DNA of 64,000 nucleotides. Origin: Patella vulgata (lineage: Eukaryota; Mollusca; Gastropoda; Patellidae). The notes beneath the pieces are model-generated. The model ran no database searches, was not told where the DNA came from, and worked only from the letters and a program-made list of their open reading frames with translations. Shown here piece after piece: positions 55,959 through 64,000 of the stretch. The stretch is from the NCBI RefSeq assembly GCF_932274485.2, contig NC_065881.2, positions 12,000,613-12,064,612 on the forward strand, read 5' to 3'. Every line of letters starts with the position of its first letter. The first letter of the stretch is position 1. Both the position numbers and the translations under genes were made by a program.

Positions 55959-56273
55959 AAAATGAGGTTTAACTGTCTTACTGTTCTGCTCGTACTGGGT
56001 TAATGAAGACGGGTATACGCCATACATTGTGCTACGGCCTACTCTTATATTATATTGCAATTGACGGGGGATCTTATACGTGCACGTCAATTTTTCAATT
56101 TCCAATTGTCGGGGATCTTTAACGTGCTTCCAACTGCATACACGTCATCTCGGATTAGACACAGAGGAAACCAGGAGACCCAGGAACTTTCCTGTTCAAT
56201 ACCGGGATCGAACCCGTGACCTCCTGGCTCGTGAGCAAACACCAAACCGAAATTGCCCACCACGGCTACCATA
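55959..56273 (-). mobile_element. SINE-1 3' part joined to another tRNA-derived SINE
   Basis: AAATGAGGTTTAACTGTCTT to TGCACGTCAATTT is SINE-1-like. The rest ends in a tRNA-like complement (GGGATCGAACCCGTGACCTC) of a SINE not otherwise seen in the window. Confidence 0.65.
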
Positions 56274-56346
56274 GAACCATCGACATAACGTCGCCGTGAA
56301 TAAATCTATTAGTTTTTATTCATGGAACTGTATCTTGTAATATAGT

Positions 56347-56575
56347 AGGGGGGGGGGGGGCTGAATGGTTAGCACATGTGCGCTGTATCATAAAGTCTGT
56401 CATTGAGTCAACTGGCGTGGTTTCGATTCCCCGGTTGTACGTGACAAGGAGTAGGGTCGCCTGTCCAACCTCGTGGGTTTTCTTCGGGTCCTCCGCTTTC
56501 CTCCCACTGCTAAAGACCCCTACGCGCTAATGAATTATGAAAATAAAATTGAACCATAATATGTTAGTCCCGAAA
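56347..56575 (+). mobile_element. SINE-2, 3' end replaced
   Basis: G run, head, core and ATGTTAGTCCCGAAA, then a switch into a MITE-B right end (56576-56633) instead of ACCTAGTTTGTG. Confidence 0.85.
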
Positions 56576-56686
56576 CATTTCAGGCCTAAAGAAAGACCTG
56601 CAATAGGCAGATTTAGCTCTTGCATAATGTATGTTTAAAAATAAGCACAACAGTTCTATGGATAACAATTACTGTATTTCTATTGA

Positions 56687-57083
56687 AGATACATTATGGG
56701 AGATACGGTAACGAGTTGGCAGTTCTCACTATAATAGTTAAAAACTAGATAATGTAAAGGTAATGTGCAGAAAATTTCATTCAGATTGATCCACTATGAA
56801 CCGAGAACTAAGCAACTGAAATTTCCCCCTAGCCTCGGTCATCATTACTAAAGTCAGTACAATAAACAGCATAGTCTCGATTATCCATTTAATCGTTAAA
56901 TCGAGAGGGAAAGTTGTGCAGTAAATCGACTCACAATCCACTAAAGATCGCAGGCTAGCACTGCCATCTAGAGTTGATTATGGCCTGGATAGGTTAATTA
57001 ATGTCTAATTAATAATTTAGATAACATTTCAGGCCTAAAGAAAGACCTGCAATAGACAGATTTAGCTCTTGCATAATGTATGT
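56687..57083 (+). mobile_element. MITE-B, full length, with local empty site
   Basis: Flanks TTGA (56683-56686) and TTAA (57084-57087). The uninterrupted right arm reads CTTTAATAGAAATACAG, whose complement CTGTATTTCTATTAAAG is the pre-insertion site, showing a single TTAA before insertion. Confidence 0.9.
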
Positions 57084-57154
57084 TTAAAGCTACGTTTCAA
57101 CAATGATTCTCTTGTCGTTATCAAGCACATAAACGACAAGAGAATCATTGTTGA

Positions 57155-57427
57155 GAGAGAGAGAAATGGGGTTTAACGTCCACTCGACACAAACTAGGTC
57201 ATTTCGGGACTAACATATGGTTCAATTTTATTCCCATAATTCGCTTGCGCGTAGGGGTCTTTAGCAGTGGGAGGAAACCGGAGGACCCGGAGAAAACCCG
57301 CGAGGTTGGACAGGCGACCCTACTCCTTGTCACGTACAACCGGGGAATCGAAACCCCGCAAGTCGACTCAATGACAGACTTTATGATACAGCGCGCACGT
57401 GCTAACCATTCAGCCATCCAACCCCCC
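57155..57427 (-). mobile_element. SINE-2, full length, in the PLE hairpin
   Basis: Flanked by GAATCATTGTTGA (57142-57154, 57428-57440), a 13-bp duplication. Confidence 0.9.
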
Positions 57428-57535
57428 GAATCATTGTTGAAACGTAGCTTTAATAGAAATACAGTAATTGTTATCCATAGAACTGTTGTGTTTATTCTTT
57501 TAATGTGTTCAATTACTAAATGCCATTCAAACAGT

Positions 57536-57814
57536 AATAATCCTCCCTAGCGACGACAATAAACATTATGATGAAGCCCTTGGGTATCTATGATGACGCT
57601 GCGTTAACCTAGAAAGAGACGGGCTGACGTTCAAACAAATCTCCAATTTCTTGAATCGTGATAAATAAAAGCCCACGATTTTACGATGAAATTCCAAGAT
57701 TTTCTTTAAATCAATAAAATCTGTATATCTGTAGGTACACGGGTGATGTTTTATTTATTTAATAGATTTCGTCAGATCCAGAATAAGAGAAATCGTGAGA
57801 ACTCCTACTATATT

Positions 57815-57819
<5 letters not shown>
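57536..57819. other. No element recognised
   Basis: Unique sequence without a convincing open frame. Confidence 0.4.
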
Positions 57820-57858
<39 letters not shown>

Positions 57859-58123
57859 GGGGTTTAACGTCCACTCGACACAAACTAGGTCATTTCGGGA
57901 CTAAAATATTATGGTTCAATTTTATTTTCATAATTCGTTTGCGCGTAGGGGTCTTTAGCAGTGGGAGGAAACCGAAGGACCCGGAGAAAACCCACGAGGT
58001 TGGACAGGCGACCCTACTCCTTGCCACGTACAACTGGGGATTCGAAACCACGCCAGTTGACTCAATGACAGACTGTATGATACAGCGCGCGCACGCTAAC
58101 CATTCAGCCATCCAACCCCCCTA
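57820..58123 (-). mobile_element. SINE-2, full length with (AG)n tail
   Basis: AG tract 57820-57855, then the complete element to CCATCCAACCCCCC. Confidence 0.9.
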
Positions 58124-58161
58124 CGATATAAGTACACCATATATAAAATACTATTCCTGAA

Positions 58162-59089
58162 CAGGGCTGTCGGTAATTTTTCACAGTTGATTAGCAGCAC
58201 TGCTAATCAAAAAGTCCAATTTCGGCAAATTTGATTAGCAAATTTAAAAATTGATTAGCAGTTTTTCAGTTTCAATGTAAAACACCTAAATAACAAGATA
58301 TTACTTTAATTCATAACAAATATGATTAGATTCCATTCTGACTATTCTTAGATTTTTTAGCACTGCCACAAGTACTTGTGACAGTTTGTGAATGTGATGT
58401 AGAAATTTAGTTAGGTCTTATGTCTGAAGCCAATTCTTGACAGTGACTTCCGAAGCCCCACTCATTTTAATTGTTATTTTTTTGTTACATTAGAAATCTG
58501 CGTTAGAAAACAATTTCGTCTGCTTTTTATCGTGTATTACTATTTTTGTTCAATCGGACACACCTCGATTAACTAGACACACACGATATAAACAATAATG
58601 TTTTACGGGAATTTTTACTTTGATTTATCATTTTACAATACGTTAACATGTATTTATTTTTTTATATTTTATTTACAATACGTGGGGGATACATTGGATT
58701 TATTTCTTTCAAAATGAATATGATATAATTACTTGATGTCTCGCAACGTGAGTGGTACTACTTGATTCCCTATTTCCGGTTTAATAGTCCCTATTCATAG
58801 AGTTATGTGTTATATAGTATTGTGTCTGGTAGTTCGAGAAGAAAATATCACACGGAGAATTCAGTTTTGTTTATAAAATTTTATTCAACATTTTATACAC
58901 GTTGAAAGTGTTGAGTAAGCCTTCTAGTCTTCAAAATGTGGATTATTCTTGTGTCAATATCCAAAATGACAGGCATATTGATGATTCGCAGTAACTGCGA
59001 ATCCAAAACGTTAGATTTTAATTTTTGGTTAGCAACGGACAAAATATGTATCGCAAATTGCGCTGCGATACTGGTTGTCGGCAGCCCTG
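58162..59089. mobile_element. hAT-like non-autonomous element, 928 bp
   Basis: Inverted ends CAGGGCTGTCGGTAA and TTGTCGGCAGCCCTG. Exact 8-bp duplication TTCCTGAA (58154-58161, 59090-59097). No transposase frame inside. Subterminal repeats of TTGATTAGCA near the left end and a local hairpin GATTCGCAGTAACTGCGAAT (58983-59002) near the right. Confidence 0.85.
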
Positions 59090-59097
59090 TTCCTGAA

Positions 59098-59406
59098 TAG
59101 AGATAAAAGTGGATTGTTTGAAAGTGTCGATTTGTTCTCTCATTTCGCTTTTATTCGACCAGTCAAACAGTGCCTAACAAAGGCTGGTACATTTGAAAGG
59201 GACGTGAAAAAGATTGTCTAAAATAGAATTAAACCACTTACGACTTCAGAGGGTCCAAGACATTTTCCCGAGCGAGTTCGTCTGCCGCCGTGGGGAAGCC
59301 CTCGAGAACTGATGACATAGCATGCAAAAAAGGGAATCACCTCGATAGCGGAGTGCATCTGCACCTCTCTAGTGCCTTGTCAGTGAACGGGGGTGGCTGT
59401 CATATA
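59098..59406. other. Unassigned sequence left of the Tc1-like element
   Basis: Higher GC between 59250 and 59400 than its surroundings. No open frame or family recognised; an exon or repeat relic is possible. Confidence 0.35.
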
Positions 59407-59408
59407 TA

Positions 59409-59440
59409 CTATTCAAAAAAAGTAGGGGATATTTGATTTT
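59409..59440. repeat. Tc1-like terminal inverted repeat, left
   Basis: 32 bases, exact inverse complement of 60904-60935. Key part AAAGTAGGGGATATTTGA. Confidence 0.95.
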
Positions 59441-59622
59441 TAAGTGTTATTAAAGTCACCTAATGAAACTGACGAAGAAACAAATGACAAAATGAAATGA
59501 AGTTCACATTCATCGATTTATTCCAAATTATCGTTAGACTAAGTAAGGCACAGACTGACCATTATAAGGGTAAAATGATACCCGGGGTCAAACAGCAAAG
59601 TTACCACAGCATCACAACCAAG

Positions 59623-60642
59623 TCAGTAACGGGTAAATCCTCCTCTGTTTGCCAAACAAGCATTGATCCTACGTGGCATACTCCTAATGAGACGTCTAAG
59701 GTCATTTTGGTCCAGATTGTCCCATTCCTGTTGCAACGCAGCAGCAAGTTCTTGGACATTGGCAGGACGTTGTTGACGTTGACGTAACCTCTGTCCAAGC
59801 ATGTCCCAGACATGCTCGATGGGGGAGAGGTCGGGACTCAGTGCTGGCCAAGGTAATGTGGTGATGTTCTGTTGTTGGAGGTAACCTGTAACGATCCTGG
59901 CCCTGTGACATCTTGCGTTGTCATCCTGGAAGATGAAACGGCGGCCATGACGTCGTGCGAACGGCACAACATGGACTGCCAAGATGTTGTCCCGGTAGTA
60001 CTGGCCTGTAACACGCCCTGCAACAACATGTAAAGCCGTTCTTCCAGCAACAGTGATGCCTCCCCACACCATAACAGAACCACCCCCAAATCGATCACAT
60101 CTGATGACGTTAACGTCTTGGAAGCGCTCGTTTCGACGACGCCACACCCTCCTACGTCTGTCCAAAAAATCAACAGTGAACCTTGACTCATCTGAAAACA
60201 TCACATTGCTCCAGCGTCGATTATCCCAGTGTTGACGATCCCTACACCAACGACGTCTTGCCTGAATGTGATGATCTCTCAAACAAGGGATCACGCGAGG
60301 ACGTCGGGCGCGAAGGTGACCCCTATGCAGTCGATTCCGAATCGTCTGGCCACTCACTCTCACACCAGAGTCTGTTTGAAGACGAGCGCTGATCTGATTT
60401 GCTGTGATGACACGATTTCTCAAGGCCAGGGTACGGATAAATCGATCCTGGGCTTGAGTTGTCGCCCTTGGTCGACCTGAGCGTGGTCTGTCCTGTACAG
60501 ATTGTGTATCACGGTATCTGGACCATAGCCTGCTTATGACAGACTGAGAAACATTCATCGTCCGCGCCACAACCGCCTGTGTTGTGCCGATCTGTAGCAT
60601 GCCAAGGGCACGTAACCTTTCATTTTGGGTAAGCCGACGCAT
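59623..60642 (-). CDS. Tc1-like (DD34E) transposase, 339 residues
   Basis: Cut-and-paste transposase of the Tc1/mariner superfamily, acting on the element's own terminal repeats. Residues 1-50 form a homeodomain-like helix-turn-helix (IGTTQAVVARTMNVSQSVIS, 18-37). A GRPR motif is at 56-59, typical of the linker between the two DNA-binding subdomains. The second subdomain runs to about 115. The catalytic triad is D151 (MFSDESRF), D241 (FQDDNARCH) and E276 (SPIEHVWD), with 34 residues between the last two, which defines DD34E. The glycine-rich GGGSVMVWGG lies at 187-196. The length matches the family (about 340). The start was chosen because MRRLTQNER opens a full HTH with no upstream extension needed. 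The start codon is 262 bases inside the right repeat; the stop is 183 bases inside the left one. Arginine-rich composition fits DNA binding. No frameshift or stop is seen. Confidence 0.95.
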   Translation of the reverse strand: MRRLTQNERLRALGMLQIGTTQAVVARTMNVSQSVISRLWSRYRDTQSVQDRPRSGRPRATTQAQDRFIRTLALRNRVITANQISARLQTDSGVRVSGQTIRNRLHRGHLRARRPRVIPCLRDHHIQARRRWCRDRQHWDNRRWSNVMFSDESRFTVDFLDRRRRVWRRRNERFQDVNVIRCDRFGGGSVMVWGGITVAGRTALHVVAGRVTGQYYRDNILAVHVVPFARRHGRRFIFQDDNARCHRARIVTGYLQQQNITTLPWPALSPDLSPIEHVWDMLGQRLRQRQQRPANVQELAAALQQEWDNLDQNDLRRLIRSMPRRINACLANRGGFTRY

Positions 60643-60903
60643 ATCAAAATTTGTTTTCTGGTCACTAAAACAATTAAACTGATGTTTCCACCCTGGAATT
60701 CAATGCCACAATGACTGTAACATTCAAAGTCAGAGTCGTGCAAATCTTGGGTTGGACCCCCATGATGATCCCAAGCATCACCTGCATTCCATGCGGTAGC
60801 TATTGGTGCGTTTGGGCGTCACATGTAACTGGAAATGTTTCTTCTGTTAGGTTCTATAGTGACTTTTTTCGTAGTCATTTGCATATTTTAGTATTATGCC
60901 CCC

Positions 60904-60935
60904 AAAATCAAATATCCCCTACTTTTTTTGAATAG
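60904..60935. repeat. Tc1-like terminal inverted repeat, right
   Basis: 32 bases, exact inverse complement of 59409-59440, followed by the TA target. Confidence 0.95.
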
Positions 60936-60937
60936 TA

Positions 60938-61364
60938 TAGAAGAACGGTACGTGTCTGGAGTTTGGTATAAAAAAAAGCCCACAACGTGATATGAGTGAT
61001 ATTAAAGTTTTTGATCAAGTTATTAAACGCCTTCATCTTTTCGAATCTTTGTATAATAGAAATAAATCATGTTTTGTCAGTTTTTTCAATTGTTTGCGCA
61101 ATGACTTAACATTTCCTTGTATCATCAAAATTCTCGTTCTTTACAATGACTGGCAACATATGGTATTATGAACTTACGTTTCATAAAATAAATCAATATA
61201 GTTTTTTTTTGCCCTTTTTTATTGGCAATTCTGTTTTTAAATATTCCTTCACTATTAAAAAAAAATGTTTCTCAGGATTAATATTATTTACGATATTATC
61301 CTCATCAGTTTATTTGTCATTTCTCTGTCAACTTACAATGGCATATTTTTCAATTAATTATCCT
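60938..61364. other. No element recognised
   Basis: AT-rich, with T and A runs. A 99-residue frame (61146-61445) is hydrophobic, extends into a MITE-B and is not supported as a gene. Confidence 0.4.
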
Positions 61365-61372
61365 TATTTAAC

Positions 61373-61768
61373 ATACATTATGCAAGAGCTAAATCTGTCT
61401 ATTGCGGGTCTTTATTTAGGCCTGAAATGTTATCTAAATTATTAATTAGACATTAATTAACCTATCCAGACCATAATCAATCAACTGTAGATGGCATCGC
61501 TAGCCTGCGATCTTTAGTGGATTGTGAGCCGATTTACTGCATAACTTTCCTTCACGATTTAACGATTAAATGGATAATCGAGACTATGCTGTTTATCGTA
61601 CTGAATTTAGTAATGATGATCAAGGCTAGGCGGAAATTCAATCGCTTTGTTCTCAGTTCATAGTGGATCAATTTGAATGAAATTTTCAGCAAATTGCCTT
61701 TACATTATCTAGTTGTTAACTATTATAGTGAGAACAGCCAACTCGTTATCGAATCTCCCATAATGTAC
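61373..61768 (-). mobile_element. MITE-B, full length
   Basis: TTAA then CATACATTATGCAAGAGC at the left. Right end CATAATGTACCT then TTAG. Confidence 0.85.
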
Positions 61769-61777
61769 CTTTAGAAT

Positions 61778-62137
61778 TCTAATGAGTAAGACGCTGGCTC
61801 GCTAGCCTGGAGGTTGGGTGTTCGATCCCTGCATTGGCCGAGAAAGTTCATCCAGATTTCCCGGCGTGGTTCCCCCTTGTCAGTGATGCAGGACGGAGGG
61901 CATGACAAGGACAGCTGTCTAGTCGTTCGGAACGGTACAAAAAACCGAGGTCCCGTGTACACATTAAAATGCACGTAAAAGACCCTTGGCAGTTGAAATT
62001 CGATATAAGAGTAGACCACAGTGCCGCTGCCTGGGCAAAATGTCCCTCTCAGCACAGTGTATGGCGCATGCCCGTCTTCATTAGTCCAGTTTAGTAGCAG
62101 AACAGTAGGACGTTAAACCCCATTTCATTTCATTTCT
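61778..62137 (+). mobile_element. SINE-1, lacking the first 20 or so bases
   Basis: From GAGTAAGACGCTGGCTCGCT to GTAGGACGTTAAACCCC and the (CATTT)n tail, abutting a PLE terminal pair. Confidence 0.9.
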
Positions 62138-62345
62138 ATTACTGCTTATTACTGAGCGACGTTTCGACTAGGCCTCTCCAGTCATTATCAAGTAATGATA
62201 AAATAAAATAAAAATATGAAATTATCATTGTTTAATAATGGATTAGAGAAGCCTAGTCAAAACGTCGTTCGGTAATAAGCAGTAATTGTATTCCATAGAA
62301 TTGTGACCTGTTTACTCCAGTTCAATTACTAAATGCCATTAAAAC
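62138..62345. mobile_element. PLE-terminal inverted pair
   Basis: ATTACTGCTTATTACTGAGC with the ACGTTTCGACTAGGCC hairpin, then an inverted copy ending ATTGTGACCTGTTTACTCCA and the common CAATTACTAAATGCCATT. Confidence 0.7.
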
Positions 62346-62389
62346 AATTTATATAAAAACGTAGAAGCAGATTTGTGTGTATCAAGCTT

Positions 62390-62533
62390 CAAATGACTAG
62401 AAAGAATCATATTCCTGAAGCAATGGTCCGAGAAATCCCTCCCTGCCTATTGCTGGAAGCTGCTAACGAATAGAAAGAATCATATTCCTGAAGCCATGAC
62501 CCGAGAAATCCCTCTCTGCCCATTGCTGGATTG
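62390..62533. repeat. 73-bp tandem repeat, two units
   Basis: Two units with TAGAAAGAATCATATTCCTG and GAGAAATCCCTCCCTGCC, about 90% alike by eye. Confidence 0.85.
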
Positions 62534-62556
62534 GCTTCTGATACTTGAGCTTTCTT

Positions 62557-62867
62557 CCGTCAAAAGGCAACACCCAGTAACTCATGTTTTCTTATTTTGA
62601 GAAAACAAAGGAAAACCTAATGAATGAATATTAAATCCCAACTTATCCATTTATTTGACTATTGAGTTACTAGGTTTTTCTGTGGCATACTAGGAAAATG
62701 AGAGAAGTTGCTAGGTTGTGTCATGGGTGTAATAGCTTACAAAATGAAAAGATCGGAATATCTAGTACAACAACAGGAAGCACAAACATACCCTAGTAAC
62801 TACAAATTTGGTCCTAACTCAATTTTGATATAAAAAAGTGAGTTACTGGGTGTTGCCTTTTGACGGG
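62557..62867. mobile_element. MITE-E, about 310 bp with 28-bp inverted ends
   Basis: Left CCGTCAAAAGGCAACACCCA continuing GTAACTCA. The right end is its inverse complement (62839-62866). Non-coding. The target duplication is not clear. Confidence 0.8.
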
Positions 62868-62869
62868 AG

Positions 62870-63306
62870 TTTTGAGGGAGTGTGTCTATTCTTCAATCAA
62901 ATCTATCCCAAGTAAAGCAAGTACATGACAGCCCTTCGTTTAATCTGGGATCTTCCCTAAAACTTTGGACAGTGATTTAAGGTATTTTTAAAAAAACGGT
63001 GAAAGTCTTGTTCGTCTACATACAGTATTGTTTACATGATATCTGTATTGCTAGCCTCGTTTGTCACGCAATTAGTTTTTCTGCAATATTCTGCTATGCA
63101 CTGGTTATTTGTGCATAATAAAATCGTGAGTCGTGACGTAACGTTATGTTAACATATTTGGTCCAATTTGGAGTTTTGTTTAAAGCGTAATCATATTGTT
63201 ACGCAGTTAGCTATTGGTTGTTAATCGGACTATTCACCAATCATAATTTTGAACAGAAATTTGCTTTCTTTAAAGCAGTGTTTAGTGGGATTAGCTCTAA
63301 TCAAAC
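62870..63306. other. No element recognised
   Basis: Unique AT-rich sequence. Confidence 0.4.
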
Positions 63307-63307
63307 G

Positions 63308-63579
63308 AGGGGGGTTGGGTGGCTGAATGGTTAGCGCGTGCGCGCTGTATCATAAAGTCTGTCATTGAGTTAACTGGCGTGGTTTCGATTCCCCGGTTGT
63401 ACGTGATAAGGAGTAGAGTCGCCTGTCCAACCTCGTGGGTTTTCTCCGGGTTCCTCCGGTTTCCTTCCACTGCTAAAGACCCCTACGCGCAAGCGAATTA
63501 TGGAAATAAAATTGAACCATATGTTAGTCCCGAAATGACTTAGTTTGGGTCGAGTTGACGTTAAGCCCTCTTTCTCTCT
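63308..63579 (+). mobile_element. SINE-2, full length
   Basis: Complete head to GAGTTGACGTTAAGCCC with a short CT tail. Confidence 0.9.
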
Positions 63580-64000
63580 ACGGATAATATTGCGCGAACA
63601 TATGAAATGGAAATGAAAATGGTCACAAACTGTTTATATGTTATAACGGACACTGTTTTTACCAACTAGATGAAATAATAATTTTTGGTTTTACTTTACC
63701 CGTCTGCCCGAAAAGTTAGATTGCCTGAAAGTAAGGGGGCAGCTATCCCCCCTCCCCCGCCTCAGGATTGTACGCCTATGCAGTATTATTATCTTGAATT
63801 GTAGCCATTTACAGCTGGAATACAGGCAAACCGTGTGATATTGAATGATGGAATGATGCCATACACAGCCGTCTGGTTGGCGAGCCGCAGTAAAGGGACA
63901 TAACTCGTTTATTACAGCTGACTGTGAAGAATATTGATGTCTTCATTCGGTCGTTAGTACAGCAGTGTAATATTTCTTTCTGTCTTGCATATTGGATTGG
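63580..64000. other. No element recognised
   Basis: Unique sequence to the window end with a short C-rich tract (63748-63760). No convincing open frame. Confidence 0.4.

Larger units (their letters stand above)
56639..57535. mobile_element. PLE-terminal inverted pair with two later insertions
   Basis: Outer arms 56639-56686 (GCACAACAGTTCTATGGATA) and about 57445-57535 are inverted copies. The hairpin region ACGTTTCAACAATGATTCTC is likewise paired. A MITE-B interrupts the left arm and a SINE-2 sits in the hairpin. Confidence 0.75.
59409..60935 (-). mobile_element. Tc1-like DNA transposon, apparently complete
   Basis: A 1,527-bp element with perfectly matching 32-bp terminal inverted repeats (59409-59440 and 60904-60935, starting CTATTCAAAAAAAG) and TA on both sides (59407-59408, 60936-60937), the standard target of the family. 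It carries a single uninterrupted transposase gene. Perfect ends plus an intact gene imply a young copy that could still be mobile. Confidence 0.95.

Overview
The window is a gene-free, repeat-saturated stretch of an animal genome. The AT-rich background, and abundant tRNA-derived SINEs ending in a GGACGTTAAAC-type 3' motif, point to a marine invertebrate, most likely a mollusc such as a gastropod. That is an inference from recalled repeat style, not a database match. I recognise no host protein-coding gene, rRNA, genuine tRNA gene or CRISPR array. Most short open frames are read-through of SINEs or minisatellites.

The main repeat classes, with local names used below, are as follows. SINE-1 is about 380 bp, has a tRNA-like A box and B box, and ends in (CATTT)n. 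SINE-2 is about 280 bp, has a tRNA-like head and a (CT)n tail. SINE-3 is seen as one long copy and two tails. MITE-A (about 460-500 bp), MITE-B (about 400 bp) and MITE-D (about 390 bp) all sit in TTAA targets, as piggyBac-type elements do. hAT-like non-autonomous elements have 8-bp target duplications. Penelope-like elements (PLEs) carry terminal modules arranged as inverted pairs. There are also fragments of a LINE, a mariner and a MULE.

Layout: 0.4-8 kb holds scattered SINEs, MITE-A copies and minisatellites. 8.4-9.7 kb holds a broken MULE transposase remnant. 10-15 kb is mosaic SINE, MITE and PLE-terminal debris. 15.26-18.43 kb is a SINE-1 split by a short non-coding LTR element whose two LTRs read the same by eye. 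18.4-26.4 kb is SINEs, MITE-B copies and foldback elements, including one with a 9-bp target duplication. 26.4-28.8 kb is the largest repeat-poor block. 28.9-30.85 kb is a MITE-A nested in a MITE-A inside a long minisatellite. 32.2-36 kb is a diverged duplication with a G-rich 22-bp and a 33-bp minisatellite. 36.2-43.3 kb is a tandem segmental duplication with three paralogous blocks. 45.8-47.5 kb is a LINE fragment split by PLE and mariner material. 50.3-52.85 kb is a PLE split by a second PLE with an 18-bp target duplication. 58.16-59.09 kb is a hAT-like element. 59.41-60.94 kb is a Tc1-like transposon with perfect 32-bp inverted repeats and an uninterrupted 339-residue DD34E transposase, the only convincing intact gene. 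61.4-63.6 kb is again MITE, SINE and PLE-terminal debris.

The most informative observations are about how elements use targets: TTAA MITEs inserted into copies of themselves, with paralogous empty sites in the window; two different hAT-like families occupying the same 8-bp site in paralogous blocks; and a conserved hairpin at every PLE terminus that resembles a hammerhead ribozyme layout but has a non-canonical core.
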